Positions 36,901 through 46,014 of a DNA stretch of 64,000 bases are shown one piece after another. The translations under genes and the position numbers were made by a program. The notes below the pieces were generated by a model that was not told where the DNA came from, did no database searches, and worked only from the letters and a program-made list of their open reading frames with translations. Origin of the DNA: GCA-2715965 sp047608975 (GTDB lineage Bacteria > Verrucomicrobiota > Verrucomicrobiia > Limisphaerales > JAYPXF01); assembly GCA_047608975.1 (NCBI GenBank), contig JBLFYM010000003.1, positions 40,543 through 104,542 of the forward strand, in the 5' to 3' direction. Each line of letters begins with the position of its first letter. The stretch's first letter is position 1.

Positions 36901-38767
36901 TGACCAGCCGCATCGGCGTGGCCCCGCTGGAAGTGAATGAATTCACAGTTACCACCGGTTGAGATGGTGGCATCACTCGCGTTGGAATCGGGGCAACCGG
37001 GCGGTCCATTGTAGTAAACTCGGGATGAGAATGACCGGAATGACCGGGGGCTATGACAGTCGGAATCACAACCGTTTTGGGAGCGGGTTGAACCGGAACG
37101 ACCACTGCCGGTGGAATGGAGGCCGCAGTCACGGCGGTTTTGGAAGATTCCAGAGCCACAACCTTGCTGCTAAGACTTGTAAGCTGCTGTTCCAATCCTG
37201 CGATTCGACTTTGATACTCCAGTTCCCGTGGCGAGGTCACGTATTGGGTCACCACTTTCGGAGCCGGCGCGACTGCTGGCAGGGAACTGGAATCCGCAAT
37301 CACCACCGACTCGCGGCGATGCGTCATCGGCATCATGCGGGAGGTTGTAGAAACCGTCTTCACCTGGGCGATCTGCTGGTTCAGCGCTGCCACTCGTTGT
37401 TCCATCTGCGCCTGCCGCGCCTGGTAGGCCGCTTCCTGCTGCAAACTCAACTCCCGCGTCTCCGTTTCCACCAGATCAGTGCTGGCGAACGCCGGCCGGC
37501 CGCCACCGCCGCGCGATGCACTCTGGGCCGCATCCCCTCGGAACTTGGACCAACTGCCGGGAGCCAAAACAGAATCACCCTGCACGGCATAGAACCGCTG
37601 ATTCCACGATCCGAAGAAAACTGTACCATCCACGCCGATCGCGGGAGAAGCAGTGATCTCCTTGTCCGTTACAAATTCCCACTGCTTGCGACCATCCGAA
37701 TTCAGTGCGTAGAGACTGTGATCGTAGGACCCGAAATAGACTGTCCCATCCACCGCGACCGCAGGCGTGGACCGAATGTTGGCGCGCGCAGAGAAAGTCC
37801 ATTTCTTAAATCCGTCAGGAGCCAGGGCGTAGAGTTGTTGATCATCGGAACCGATGTAGATCGTTCCGTCAGGTCCGATGGCCGCTGAGCCGCGAACCGC
37901 AGCCCCGGTCGCAAACGTCCACTTCTTCGCGCCACCGGGCGTAACGGCGTAGACATGACCATCAAAACAACCGAAATAAATCGTGCCATCATTTCCAATC
38001 GCGGGAGAGGAAATGATCATCTTTGGCGTCTTGAAGGTCCATTTATGTTTCCCTTCAGCAGAGTAGGCGTGAAGGCGTCCACGGCGTTCGGGAATGTAAA
38101 TCGTGCCGTCGGATCCGATCGCCGGTGAGCCAATCACCGCATCTTCGAGACTCAGGTCCCACAACTTGGTGCCATCCGGTCGGACGGCGAAGAATCGATT
38201 CAGCTTGGTGCCGAAATAAATCACCCCCCCCTGCCCGATCGCCGGGGATGACAGGATCGCGGCGTTCGCATTGAAACGCCATCGTTCCACTCCTTGGGGC
38301 TCAATCGCATAGAGGTGCGCATCCGCAGATCCAACGTAAACCGTGCCGTCTGAACCAATCGACGGAGAGGAAACGATAGCTCCTTGGGTGGGGAATTCCC
38401 ACTTGCCCTGGCCGTTGGAATAAAAAGCGTACAGTTTTCCGGAATCGGCCCCGAAGTACACAATTCCATTGTGCGTGACCGCCGCCGACGATTGCACCTG
38501 CGAGCCCGTGTCAAAGTCCCATACCTTGGTGCCGGCGGGATGATCGAACGCACTCAACCCGGCAAAGGCCAGGACGGCGACAACCACTGCACTCGACTTC
38601 CGTCGATTTCGGAACACAACCGAACGTAGATTATCTAATTTGAATCGCACTGAATCGGCATCTATTACTCGCGGAAAGCGCCTGTAATTCAAGCATTTAT
38701 CGGCGCGGCGGCGGCGGGATTGCTTGGAGGGTGCGCCGGTTGAAGGGTTCAAACGGCGGCCGGTCAA
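33962..38767 (-). CDS. Very large surface or periplasmic protein: 8-blade propeller, coiled coil, InlB-type repeat
   Basis: About 1,601 codons. After an Arg/Lys-rich stretch, a hydrophobic segment (AVVVAVLAFAGLSAF, residues 60-74) acts as signal or anchor. Residues 91-410 are eight tandem 40-residue repeats of the SSPAIGxDGTIYxGSxxxxLYA type, a PQQ-like beta-propeller. Then follow Gln-rich helical segments (about 430-470, 480-560), low-complexity Ser/Thr/Val segments and a charged coiled coil (about 840-980), a proline-rich spacer, a divergent InlB B-repeat-like domain (STEGAGRVTPD ... GHEFAGWRGD) near residue 1,230-1,280, and a C-terminal beta domain with TGTFQHPLTGQTLQFRGI. No enzymatic motif was seen. 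Role in cell-surface adhesion or binding is inferred. The first 40 codons may not be translated; a GTG near residue 40 is an alternative start. Confidence 0.78.
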   Translation of the reverse strand: MTGRRLNPSTGAPSKQSRRRRADKCLNYRRFPRVIDADSVRFKLDNLRSVVFRNRRKSSAVVVAVLAFAGLSAFDHPAGTKVWDFDTGSQVQSSAAVTHNGIVYFGADSGKLYAFYSNGQGKWEFPTQGAIVSSPSIGSDGTVYVGSADAHLYAIEPQGVERWRFNANAAILSSPAIGQGGVIYFGTKLNRFFAVRPDGTKLWDLSLEDAVIGSPAIGSDGTIYIPERRGRLHAYSAEGKHKWTFKTPKMIISSPAIGNDGTIYFGCFDGHVYAVTPGGAKKWTFATGAAVRGSAAIGPDGTIYIGSDDQQLYALAPDGFKKWTFSARANIRSTPAVAVDGTVYFGSYDHSLYALNSDGRKQWEFVTDKEITASPAIGVDGTVFFGSWNQRFYAVQGDSVLAPGSWSKFRGDAAQSASRGGGGRPAFASTDLVETETRELSLQQEAAYQARQAQMEQRVAALNQQIAQVKTVSTTSRMMPMTHRRESVVIADSSSLPAVAPAPKVVTQYVTSPRELEYQSRIAGLEQQLTSLSSKVVALESSKTAVTAASIPPAVVVPVQPAPKTVVIPTVIAPGHSGHSHPEFTTMDRPVAPIPTRVMPPSQPVVTVNSFTSSGATPMRLVNAGSPVITQSVTETIKTQPVVTVSTGFQKSSQEVVYESRIAELESQLAAARHPGEPQEFTSVVTTEETRVAREYVKGPTKDGVFVSMWKRMRNPGNVHEETVDSSAGSVTETTIESSVEEAAATSSSETFIKVSSSRSVSAEIDLSDNLAVPSVTTVPIEAEEITESATTVMVDPNLPVVDIAKLLSEADSVRPSPSDEIIARVAPKTEFDSKLDSVEERMRRMRDGLAKTRKEHADLKNNVEAAAVGDYERVGTTLADSTPAPAVGPTAAAASGGVSDAELEKRLEKLYGRKLSSLQSNLMSLNEELASARVERARMQQKLADSVKGGGGGSVAINQGVTTSTASAMGSSAKLALSANGFEPQEPRAGEQPLIGQPEWLTQDLRELNSLNPDPSLQIPPPAPVISESAQPASVPKAIAEEQVTASAPAVARKTRSGFLARTFGRVFGRRSGADEAEVVSVPSANVLSVPSAVPSLPDAVVTAPPAIASNRVNLDGSVSTNFPRVAFNGAGSFFAPGNVPAVVPGVTPDSRLPGFPQPPIAIAPLPTRGMKPTRLVPEGLQRIGVQQSVEKVSPAGRRPTPAPTAGGSASYAGLRLNVSTEGAGRVTPDLTDRPIEPGSPIILMAEPAPGHEFAGWRGDSSTAPEIRFVMSESRNLTAVFRPHTSPFVAGRYNGLIHGESALASGQSGYFEIDVMADASFRGSLRIGAVKASLNGRFDAQGEGRQVFERNNMTPIVLAFRIDPSGKSDRLVGSMTGDGTTIHLGGFRSDLSGLTASVSPGKYTMIIPSPKDARNSPVGDGFGKIEILPSGAVLFTGELPDGTAIRQQSFVSRSGVWPLSIPLYGGRGVLTGWIVAAKDEKLDLYGDLRWIKPADPADKYFPKGFASRRFAFGSTYDPTAASTRPHVSAKFHGGGLSEPLAMNLPVQTDYNSGVMTGTFQHPLTGQTLQFRGITVQKSNWRSGYFLGTNQSGVVHLTAAH
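37538..38497 (-). repeat. Eight tandem 120-bp coding repeats (40-residue propeller blades)
   Basis: Within the large protein gene, eight consecutive units of exactly 40 codons with no insertion or deletion. Each contains a version of S-[SP]-A-[IV]-G-x-D-G-T-[IV]-Y-[IF]-G and a Y-A-[LV]-x-P-D-G-x-K-x-W segment, so each unit corresponds to one beta-propeller blade. Nucleotide divergence between units is considerable. Confidence 0.8.
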
Positions 38768-39117
38768 GGTTTGACCGGGTTCAATTGTGATCCGCCGACG
38801 CGAATCAGCCGATCGATTGAAGTCGCTTTTTACTCGTTGAAACCGGAAGGGGCCCGCACTTGGATGGTCGGTTTCTTGCCGTACAACACGCCGTTGTGTC
38901 CGGTGGTATCCAGCTCAGCCGGGACTGATATGTCCATTATTCCCTTCACACATCAAGTAAGAGAGGTTTTGTATTCATGCTTCCAATTGTTCAGTGCGGG
39001 AAATCAGAGGAAGAATGTGGGACAAGGGTTACCGATTAGAAAGCCTTTCCGCTGAGCCTTATTGCGCAGCAGAACGCGCCCAAGGGCACCCGCGTTGCCG
39101 ATGAGATTTAATCTCCG
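38768..39117. other. Intergenic stretch without a supported gene
   Basis: About 350 bases between two leftward genes. A short rightward frame (38771-39055) has unlikely composition and no ribosome-binding site. No RNA gene or clear terminator seen. The promoter of the large surface-protein gene lies in the right-hand part near 38768. Confidence 0.4.
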
Positions 39118-41004
39118 TTACTTCACTGCACGCTGAGTGCCTTCGAGCTGGTTCAACGCGCGATTGATGACTCGGACGGTGTATTTCCCGCCAGCATAGA
39201 GACCTTTGCGAGGCTTCAGTGCGGCATGCATTTCCTTGATTGCGGGTCGGGCCTGCTCGTCCATCTCATCAAGAACAATCGCGGCATGGAGGCGCTCCCA
39301 TTGGGCGCCATTGGCGAGTGCGTCAGTCAGAACTGGAAGCGCTGATCCAGCATCCCCCATTCTCCCCAGGGCACGGGCAGCAGCAACCCGAACAACGACC
39401 GAATCATCCTTGAGCGCGCGTTTGAGACGGCCCGCCGCTGAAGAGGCTGGCAGGCCGATATTTCCGAGACCGGTGGCGGCCCAGTAGCGAACTGCAGAAT
39501 CCTCGTCACTCAACGCTTTCAAAAGGCCACGCATTGCCGATGGGCCACCGGAAGCCAGCACCGCCACATCAGCAACTCGCTTCGATACCGCGTCACCATC
39601 GCCATCACGGAGAATGCCGTAGCGATGACCGATCCCCTGCTCGCGTTCGGCAATAATGGGTTCGGCGATCAGTCCCAGATCCTTGGTGCGTTTGACCCAG
39701 GCCAGGTGCGCGGTGCTCAAGGTCTTCAGCTGCCCGGCGTATTTCGCGTTGCTCGCGAGATTGTTCAGTTCATGCGGATCGTTCTTGGTGTCGTAGAGCT
39801 CTTCCACCGGTTTCGACGGGGAGAAGTAGTGCTCCGCGGCGGGACTCAATTTGCCGGCGTCATGCAGTCGGCGAAGGTCGGCCATGGTCGCGCCCTTCTC
39901 CGGCGTGTTCATGTATTGGTAGAACGTTTTCAGCGGCTCGTAGTTCCTGATGTATTTGAAGCGCTTGTCCCGGACCATGCGGATGATGTCGTAGCGTTCA
40001 TCCATCCGATCGCGCGCTCCAAAAACAAAGTCGCGCGCCGCCGGCAGATTCGAACCAAGGAACGGACGACCCTGGACATGGGAGGGCACCGGTATACCGG
40101 CCAGGTTGATTACTGTCGGCCCGAAGTCGATGGAGCTGATCAACTGATCCGTCGTCGTCCCGACCTTCCCTTGCCCGCCGATATCAAACTTTCTGGGAAT
40201 ACGAACGATCAACGGAATATGGGTCCCTGAATCATAGAGCCAGCGTTTCGCCCGCGGCAGGCCAACGCCATGGTCGGTCCAGAAGAAGATGATGGTATTC
40301 TCATAGAGCCCATCCTCTTTCAATTGATCGATCAAATCGCCAGCCCAGGCATCCATCGCGGTGATCAGCTCATAGTTCCGTTTCCAATCCTCCCGGGCGG
40401 CGGGCGTCTCGGGATAATACGGAGGAAAGGTCGTGAGCTTCTGCGCGTCCTGACGTTGGTCCGGGGTGAGATTTCCAGTCACCTTCTCGTACTTGCCCTG
40501 GGATGCGATTCCACTTTCGTGACAGCCGGTGTAATTGAACACCGAAAAGAAGGGCTGATCCTGGTTCTCACGATTCCGCCAATGTGCACGACCGCCCGAC
40601 TCATCCCAGGTGTCTTTTGGCGTCTTGAATTGGTAGTCCTGTTTGGAGTTGTTCGAACAAAAATAACCAGCCTCGCGCAGGTAGGCCGGAAAGGGTCTTA
40701 CCAACGGCGGCAGCTTGGCTTCGCAACGCATGTGATGCGTCCCCAAGGTGGTCTGGTACATCCCGGTGATAATTCCACTGCGACAGGGGGCACAGACCCC
40801 GGCGGTGGTAAACGTGCGCGTGTAGCGGACCGACTCTTTTGAAAAGGAATCCAGATTCGGCGTGATCGCGTGCGGATCTCCGAAGCAACCGATGTGGGCG
40901 TTGATGTCCTCAGCTGAAATCCAGACGATGTTTGGATGCTTCGCCGCCGGGACGGTGACCGCACTCAGGGTAAAGACGAGCCCCAACAATTGAATCATGC
41001 GCAT
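39118..41004 (-). CDS. Exported sulfatase with C-terminal HEAT-type repeats
   Basis: A 628-residue protein with signal peptide (MRMIQLLGLVFTLSAVTVPAA). The sulfatase domain covers residues 22-460: PNIVWISAEDINAHIGCFGD (an acidic ED pair in place of DD), VCAPCRSGIITGMYQTTLGTHH with Cys71 in CxPxR, IIFFWTDHGVGLPRAKRWLYDSGTHIPLIVRIP. From about residue 480 to 600 there are HEAT/armadillo-like helical repeats (VRYWAATGLGNIG, VVVRVAAARALGRMG) ending in a short basic helix. The helical repeats probably bind a partner or glycan. Family S1 sulfatases with such tails are known in PVC genomes. The start ATG lies at 41004. Confidence 0.9.
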   Translation of the reverse strand: MRMIQLLGLVFTLSAVTVPAAKHPNIVWISAEDINAHIGCFGDPHAITPNLDSFSKESVRYTRTFTTAGVCAPCRSGIITGMYQTTLGTHHMRCEAKLPPLVRPFPAYLREAGYFCSNNSKQDYQFKTPKDTWDESGGRAHWRNRENQDQPFFSVFNYTGCHESGIASQGKYEKVTGNLTPDQRQDAQKLTTFPPYYPETPAAREDWKRNYELITAMDAWAGDLIDQLKEDGLYENTIIFFWTDHGVGLPRAKRWLYDSGTHIPLIVRIPRKFDIGGQGKVGTTTDQLISSIDFGPTVINLAGIPVPSHVQGRPFLGSNLPAARDFVFGARDRMDERYDIIRMVRDKRFKYIRNYEPLKTFYQYMNTPEKGATMADLRRLHDAGKLSPAAEHYFSPSKPVEELYDTKNDPHELNNLASNAKYAGQLKTLSTAHLAWVKRTKDLGLIAEPIIAEREQGIGHRYGILRDGDGDAVSKRVADVAVLASGGPSAMRGLLKALSDEDSAVRYWAATGLGNIGLPASSAAGRLKRALKDDSVVVRVAAARALGRMGDAGSALPVLTDALANGAQWERLHAAIVLDEMDEQARPAIKEMHAALKPRKGLYAGGKYTVRVINRALNQLEGTQRAVK

Positions 41005-41062
41005 GGCGGCAAGATGCGACCCCGCGGCCGCCGAGGCGATTCAAATTCCAGCCCGCCACAGT

Positions 41063-43927
41063 TCACTGCAATGCCGCCGGATCGCCTTTCCAAATCATGC
41101 GGACAGAATCCAGCCGAAGGCGGGCATTCTTCAGCGCTTCGCTGAGTTGCTTCTGCTGTTCGGTGGCCAATCCGATCTCTTCGGGTCGCACGTGGTCGTT
41201 GACTTTGGCCAGCGTCTGCAGGCGGGCGAGGTCGTGCCCGGTCAGATGCATCATCTGGCTGAGGCTTTCAGTGCGGATCCGATCCGCCATGGATTCCGCG
41301 GACTTGTTCGCTGCCGCCAGCATGCGCGGCAGCACATCGCGAGACACCGCCGAGCTGTCAATCAGTCGGTAGGGGCTGGCCTTCTCCAACCTCTTGTCCA
41401 AGGCGTCTGACGCAAACTCGCCACTGACGTCGGCTGCCAGATTATTCACGACAATCCGAATCGGGGTGGGGGAAAGAAAACGGTCCACATGCAGCCGGGT
41501 ATTTGCAATCGCCTCGAAGATAAAGGTCGTTTCCAGCAGCAGAACCTTCTCGTCCGGCGAAGGCCAACAGCCAAATGAGCAATTGCCCTTTTCACCGGAC
41601 ATCAGCAGATCCATCGCACCGCTCACCATGGGATGATCCCAGCTAAGGAACCCGACGTCCTCGCGCCCCAACGCCCGGGCTCGATCGAAGGTTGCGATCA
41701 TCCCTTCGTCCGGCAACGCCGGAAACGCGTCGGTGATCACGCCCTGCGGATTCAGTTGAAACGTATTTGGCCCGAGTTCCTCGGCCTGCACTCCAAAGTG
41801 TTCGAATACATCGAGCATGAATTCCTCCAGCCCGCCATTCCCGTCCTCCGCCGAAATGGCGTCCACCAGCGTCTGCGCAACCTGGGGTCGGAATGAATTC
41901 ATCTCCAGCAATCGATCGCGGCCCTGTTCCAATTTCTCAACCAGTTCTTTGCGGACGGTGGCAGTCTCTTCCACGAGTGCCTGCAATTCGCTGGCAGATT
42001 CATCAGCGGACTGCGCGGGATACTCCTGCGCCAGATCGTAGACCTGGCGGCCGAAACGCTGTTGCAGTTCGTTGCCACCCACCAGGTTGGTTTCAAAGGC
42101 GTTCAGGCCCTCGTGATACCAATGCGCCACGACTTCCTGGGGACTGCCGGTCAGGAAAGGCACGTGTATGCTGATATCCTCGGTCTGACCGATACGGTCG
42201 AGACGCCCGATGCGCTGCTCCAACAGTTCCGGATTGAGCGGGAGATCGAAGAGCACGAGATGATGGGCGAATTGGAAGTTACGTCCTTCACTGCCGATCT
42301 CAGAACAGAGGAGCACCCGGGCCCCATCCTCCTCCGCAAACCACGCCGCGTTCCGATCGCGCTGCACCAGTGACAGGTCCTCGTGAAAGATCCCGGTCTT
42401 TACGTTGAGATGGCTGGCCACCGCTTTTTCGAGCGCGAGCACCTTTTCTTTCGTGCGACAAATCAGCAGGAACTTCTCCGACTCCTGTTGTTTCAACAGA
42501 TCAGCCAACCAGATGCACCGGGGATCCTGATTCAACGACAGATTGGGTTTCAGGCTATCGTCGCCGGCGTCCACCGCGAACTCCGTCGAAACCCGATCCA
42601 CCCATTCCTCGTGCTCACTCCGTGCCCGGATTGCTGAAAGCTGAACGGTGCGCTTGGGGAAATCCTGCATCGCGGCGCGGGTATTACGAAACAGGACACG
42701 CCCCGGACCGTGCAGATCAAGCAGATCATTGATCAGATCGGCGCGCGCCTCTTCGTCCCCTTTCCTAATTCGCTCAAGCCTGTCCTTCAGGCTCTCCGCT
42801 TCGGTCGGGTAATGCTTGGTCAGAAAGCCCGCGTCCTTGGCCGTCGGTTTCTTCCCCTCGCTGAGTTTCTCAACGATCCCGGCGATGTCCCGAAAATCGT
42901 GACTCTCCACGCGAAAGGATTCCAGATCACTGAACCGGTCGGGGTCGAGCAGCCGCAGACGTGCAAAATGACTTTCAGGACCGAGCTGTTCCGGTGTGGC
43001 TGTGAGCAACAGCAGGCCCTCGGCACGGGAACTAAGACTCTCAACAAGTTGATACCCGACACTCGGTTCTTCAGGGCTCCATTCCAGATGATGAGCCTCG
43101 TCGACCACCAACACATCCCAACCCGCCGCAATCGCTTCCCGCGCGCGTTTTGGAGAGGCGTTCAGAAAGTCGATACTGCTGAGGATCAATTGGTCATCGA
43201 GAAAGGGATTGCTCTCGGGATCGGCAGACTGGATGGCGGCACAGCGGTTTTCATCGAAAATATTGAACCATAGATTGAACTTCCGAAGCATTTCCACGAA
43301 CCACTGGTGGACCAGAGAATCCGGGACGAGCACCAACACCCGCGCTGCGCGACCGCTCAACAGCAGTCGATGAATGATCAGGCAGGCCTCGATGGTTTTC
43401 CCCAACCCGACCTCATCGGAAAGCAGCACCCGGGGTGCCTGCCGTGAACTCACCTCGTGGGCAATATAGAGCTGATGAGGAATCAGATCGATCCGACCAC
43501 CAACAAATCCGCGAACCTTTGAGCTCCGCGACTGATGCAGATTTCGCAGGGTCCGCTGCCGGAGCTGGAAGTCGCGCGGGTCGTCGATCTGTCCGTTCAA
43601 CAGACGATCTTCCGGACGATTAAAACTGGTCGTGTCGCTCAGCAATGTTTCAGGAAGTTCCCGACCGGCGCCCAGATAGGTGATCAGCCCCGCCTCCTCG
43701 CGAACTTCAGTGACGGTGAAAGTCTCGCCATCGTGAGCTTTCACCTCGTCCCCATCCCGAAGGCGAACCCGCTTCAGGGGCGCGTTTTCGAGGGCGTAAA
43801 CCCGGGTTTCGCCCGAGGCGGCAAACAGGATCTGGATCCGACCGTCCGCGACCTGCACAAGGGTTCCCAGACCCAGCTCGGGCTCTGACTCACTGATCCA
43901 ACGTTGTCCTGCTGCAAACTGGCTCAT
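41063..43927 (-). CDS. rapA: RNA polymerase-associated ATP-dependent helicase RapA (HepA)
   Basis: A 954-residue Swi2/Snf2-type ATPase. N-terminal Tudor/SH3-like domains begin AAGQRWISESEPELGLGTLVQVADG; motor motifs follow: LLSDEVGLGKTIEACLIIHRLL (Walker A), LVVDEAHHLEWSPEEP (DEAH), LLLLTATPEQLG, and GRLDRIGQTEDISIH (motif VI). Total architecture and length match RapA, which re-activates stalled RNA polymerase. The frame reaches 44116, but the ATG at 43927 starts MSQFAAGQRW, the standard RapA beginning, and the extra residues overlap the divergent sulfatase gene. The 167-bp divergent region carries both promoters. Confidence 0.93.
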   Translation of the reverse strand: MSQFAAGQRWISESEPELGLGTLVQVADGRIQILFAASGETRVYALENAPLKRVRLRDGDEVKAHDGETFTVTEVREEAGLITYLGAGRELPETLLSDTTSFNRPEDRLLNGQIDDPRDFQLRQRTLRNLHQSRSSKVRGFVGGRIDLIPHQLYIAHEVSSRQAPRVLLSDEVGLGKTIEACLIIHRLLLSGRAARVLVLVPDSLVHQWFVEMLRKFNLWFNIFDENRCAAIQSADPESNPFLDDQLILSSIDFLNASPKRAREAIAAGWDVLVVDEAHHLEWSPEEPSVGYQLVESLSSRAEGLLLLTATPEQLGPESHFARLRLLDPDRFSDLESFRVESHDFRDIAGIVEKLSEGKKPTAKDAGFLTKHYPTEAESLKDRLERIRKGDEEARADLINDLLDLHGPGRVLFRNTRAAMQDFPKRTVQLSAIRARSEHEEWVDRVSTEFAVDAGDDSLKPNLSLNQDPRCIWLADLLKQQESEKFLLICRTKEKVLALEKAVASHLNVKTGIFHEDLSLVQRDRNAAWFAEEDGARVLLCSEIGSEGRNFQFAHHLVLFDLPLNPELLEQRIGRLDRIGQTEDISIHVPFLTGSPQEVVAHWYHEGLNAFETNLVGGNELQQRFGRQVYDLAQEYPAQSADESASELQALVEETATVRKELVEKLEQGRDRLLEMNSFRPQVAQTLVDAISAEDGNGGLEEFMLDVFEHFGVQAEELGPNTFQLNPQGVITDAFPALPDEGMIATFDRARALGREDVGFLSWDHPMVSGAMDLLMSGEKGNCSFGCWPSPDEKVLLLETTFIFEAIANTRLHVDRFLSPTPIRIVVNNLAADVSGEFASDALDKRLEKASPYRLIDSSAVSRDVLPRMLAAANKSAESMADRIRTESLSQMMHLTGHDLARLQTLAKVNDHVRPEEIGLATEQQKQLSEALKNARLRLDSVRMIWKGDPAALQ

Positions 43928-44094
43928 CTCAAAAGGCGGGGAAGCTAGGGGAAGGCGCGCAACGCCGCAAGTGGCGAGTCGCGATGGCGGCGAATCTGTT
44001 CGGTGTTGAATCAATGGCACAGTCAGCGGACATGCGTCTCCTCGGCCAGGTTCGTAAGATTGCTTCCCCGATATTAAAACAGTATCCCCTGTGA

Positions 44095-45729
44095 ATGACT
44101 TTGCGTTTACTGCCACAACTCGCGGTTTTCATTGTTCTTTCAGTCCAACTCGTGGGCGCTGCTCCCGCAAAACGGCCGAATATCTTGTTCGCGTTCGCCG
44201 ATGACTGGGGCCGATATGCGAGCGCCTATGCCGCCACAGAAAACCGACCTTCTCCCAATCAGGTCGTGCTCACACCTAATTTTGACCGAATCGCGCGTGA
44301 AGGTGTCTTGTTCAAAAACGCGTTCGTGACCGCGCCTTCCTGCACGCCGTGCCGCAGCTCGATCTTGTCGGGACAATATTTCTTTCGCACCGGTTTGGGC
44401 GCGATATTGCAGGGTGCCAAATGGGATCCGGCAATCCCTACCTACCCGAATCTTCTGGCCGACGCCGGATATCATATGGGTGAGACCTACAAGGTATGGT
44501 CTCCGGGAACCCCACGCGACGCCCCCTATGGCGCCGGCGAGCACGGCTTCGAGAAAGCAGGAAGCCGTTTCAACCGATTTTCCCAGACGGCCAGCCAATT
44601 GGTCGAATCCGGACTCACCGTCGGGCAGGCGAAACAACAACTCTTCGACGAAGTTGGCGAGAATTTCGAATCGTTCCTCCAGGCAAGAGATAAGAATCAG
44701 CCTTTCTGCTATTGGTTCGGCCCCACCCTGGTCCATCGCAAGTGGGTCAAGGGATCCGGAAAGACCCTGTGGGACATCGATCCTGACTCACTCGCGGGCA
44801 AACTTCCCGCCTTCCTTCCGGATGTTCACGAGGTGCGCCAGGACTTCGCCGACTATCTCGGGGAGGTCCAGGCATTCGATGCGGGCTTCGGAATCATTCT
44901 TCGTCGCCTGCAGCAACTCCGCGAATTGAACAACACGATCATCGTGGTCAGCGGCGATCACGGAGCCCCGGGATTTCCCGGAGGAAAATGCAACCTCTAT
45001 GACTTCGGTGTCGGCGTTCCGTTGGCAATCAAATGGCCGGGCAAGCCGGGCGGTCGGGTCGTCGACGATTTTGTCAACCTGATGGACCTCGCCCCCACTT
45101 TTCTGGAAATGAGCGGTGTCAAACCACCCGCCGTCATGACGGGACAGAGTCTCGTGAACGTCCTCAAATCACGGAAGCAGGGGTTTGTTGATCCCAATCG
45201 AAACTGGGTGATCACCGGACGCGAGCGCCATGTGGCCATGTCCCGACCCGGCCACGTCGGTTACCCGCAGCGCTCCTACCGGACTCCGGACCATCTTTAC
45301 ATCATCAACTTCAAACCCGATCGCTGGCCGATGGGAGATCCTTACAATCTCACCGCCGACAGCGCCCCCGATTCGAACACACTTGAGAATCAGACATTCG
45401 TGACCTTTGCAGATCTGGACGCGAGCCCCACCAAAGCCTGGTTGATTGAGCATCGTAATGATGCCAAATGGAAATGGTACTACGACTATGCGTTCGCCAA
45501 ACGCCCCCGCGAAGAACTCTACGTATTGCAATCCGACCCCGACCAGATTCACAACGTCGCCGCCGATCCTAAATTTGCCCAGTTACGAAAGGATCTGAAT
45601 CAGAAACTGATGTCCGAGTTGAAGCGGGTAAAAGATCCCCGCGTGCTCGGCGACGGTTCCACCTTTGAAAAGCCGCCCTACGTCGGTGAACCCCAGCAGC
45701 CGAAGAAACGACCGGCGCGAAAACGGTAG
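44095..45729 (+). CDS. Exported type I sulfatase
   Basis: A 544-residue secreted sulfatase with a signal peptide ending VQLVGAAPA. KRPNILFAFADDWGRYASAYA holds Asp36/Asp37; SCTPCRSSILSGQYFFRTGLGA is the formylglycine motif with Cys83 in CxPxR. Also VVSGDHGAPGFPGGKCNLYDFGVGVPLAIKWPG and RPRHVGYPQRSYRTPDHLYIINFKPDRWPMGDPYNL-type blocks. Its C-terminal end is basic (PKKRPARKR). It is related in block pattern to the sulfatase at 28351. The signal peptide and Cys-type motif imply export and activation by an anaerobic or aerobic formylglycine-generating enzyme, which is not in this window. Confidence 0.91.
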   Translation: MTLRLLPQLAVFIVLSVQLVGAAPAKRPNILFAFADDWGRYASAYAATENRPSPNQVVLTPNFDRIAREGVLFKNAFVTAPSCTPCRSSILSGQYFFRTGLGAILQGAKWDPAIPTYPNLLADAGYHMGETYKVWSPGTPRDAPYGAGEHGFEKAGSRFNRFSQTASQLVESGLTVGQAKQQLFDEVGENFESFLQARDKNQPFCYWFGPTLVHRKWVKGSGKTLWDIDPDSLAGKLPAFLPDVHEVRQDFADYLGEVQAFDAGFGIILRRLQQLRELNNTIIVVSGDHGAPGFPGGKCNLYDFGVGVPLAIKWPGKPGGRVVDDFVNLMDLAPTFLEMSGVKPPAVMTGQSLVNVLKSRKQGFVDPNRNWVITGRERHVAMSRPGHVGYPQRSYRTPDHLYIINFKPDRWPMGDPYNLTADSAPDSNTLENQTFVTFADLDASPTKAWLIEHRNDAKWKWYYDYAFAKRPREELYVLQSDPDQIHNVAADPKFAQLRKDLNQKLMSELKRVKDPRVLGDGSTFEKPPYVGEPQQPKKRPARKR

Positions 45730-46014
45730 CCCCGGGGGCCCGACTTTTTTGGACACCGTCGTGATGGCCCAGTCCGTGGCGCGGCGGTGGCTTTGAAGCA
45801 GGCTAAGCCGTAGCCATGGCTTTGGAACTCGCGTCGTGAAGCGGCCGCCGACACCAGAGTCGCCGGAGCGAACCAAGCCGACAAAACACTTTCAATGAAG
45901 CATCCAGAATCACCGCCGAAATTATGGAGCGCGCGCGACGTGATGAATCGATTTCATTTTCGACGCAGTCTGAATTCTTTGTTCTGCAGGAGGTCGGATC
46001 TGGCTCGATCAGCC

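Noticed and set aside
37538..38497. CRISPR-like regular spacing of 120 bp
   Set aside because: The units are coding repeats of one propeller protein, with divergent DNA and no constant repeat/variable spacer alternation.
38771..39055. 94-codon rightward open frame
   Set aside because: No ribosome-binding site, no homologous pattern and no neighbour on the same strand to support it.
43928..44116. Longer RapA start at 44116
   Set aside because: It would overlap the divergent sulfatase gene, and the canonical RapA beginning MSQFAAGQRW starts at 43927.
45730..45765. Possible terminator after the sulfatase at 45729 (GC-rich stretch followed by TTTTTT)
   Set aside because: The self-complementary part has a stem of only 4-5 bases with a loop too short to form.
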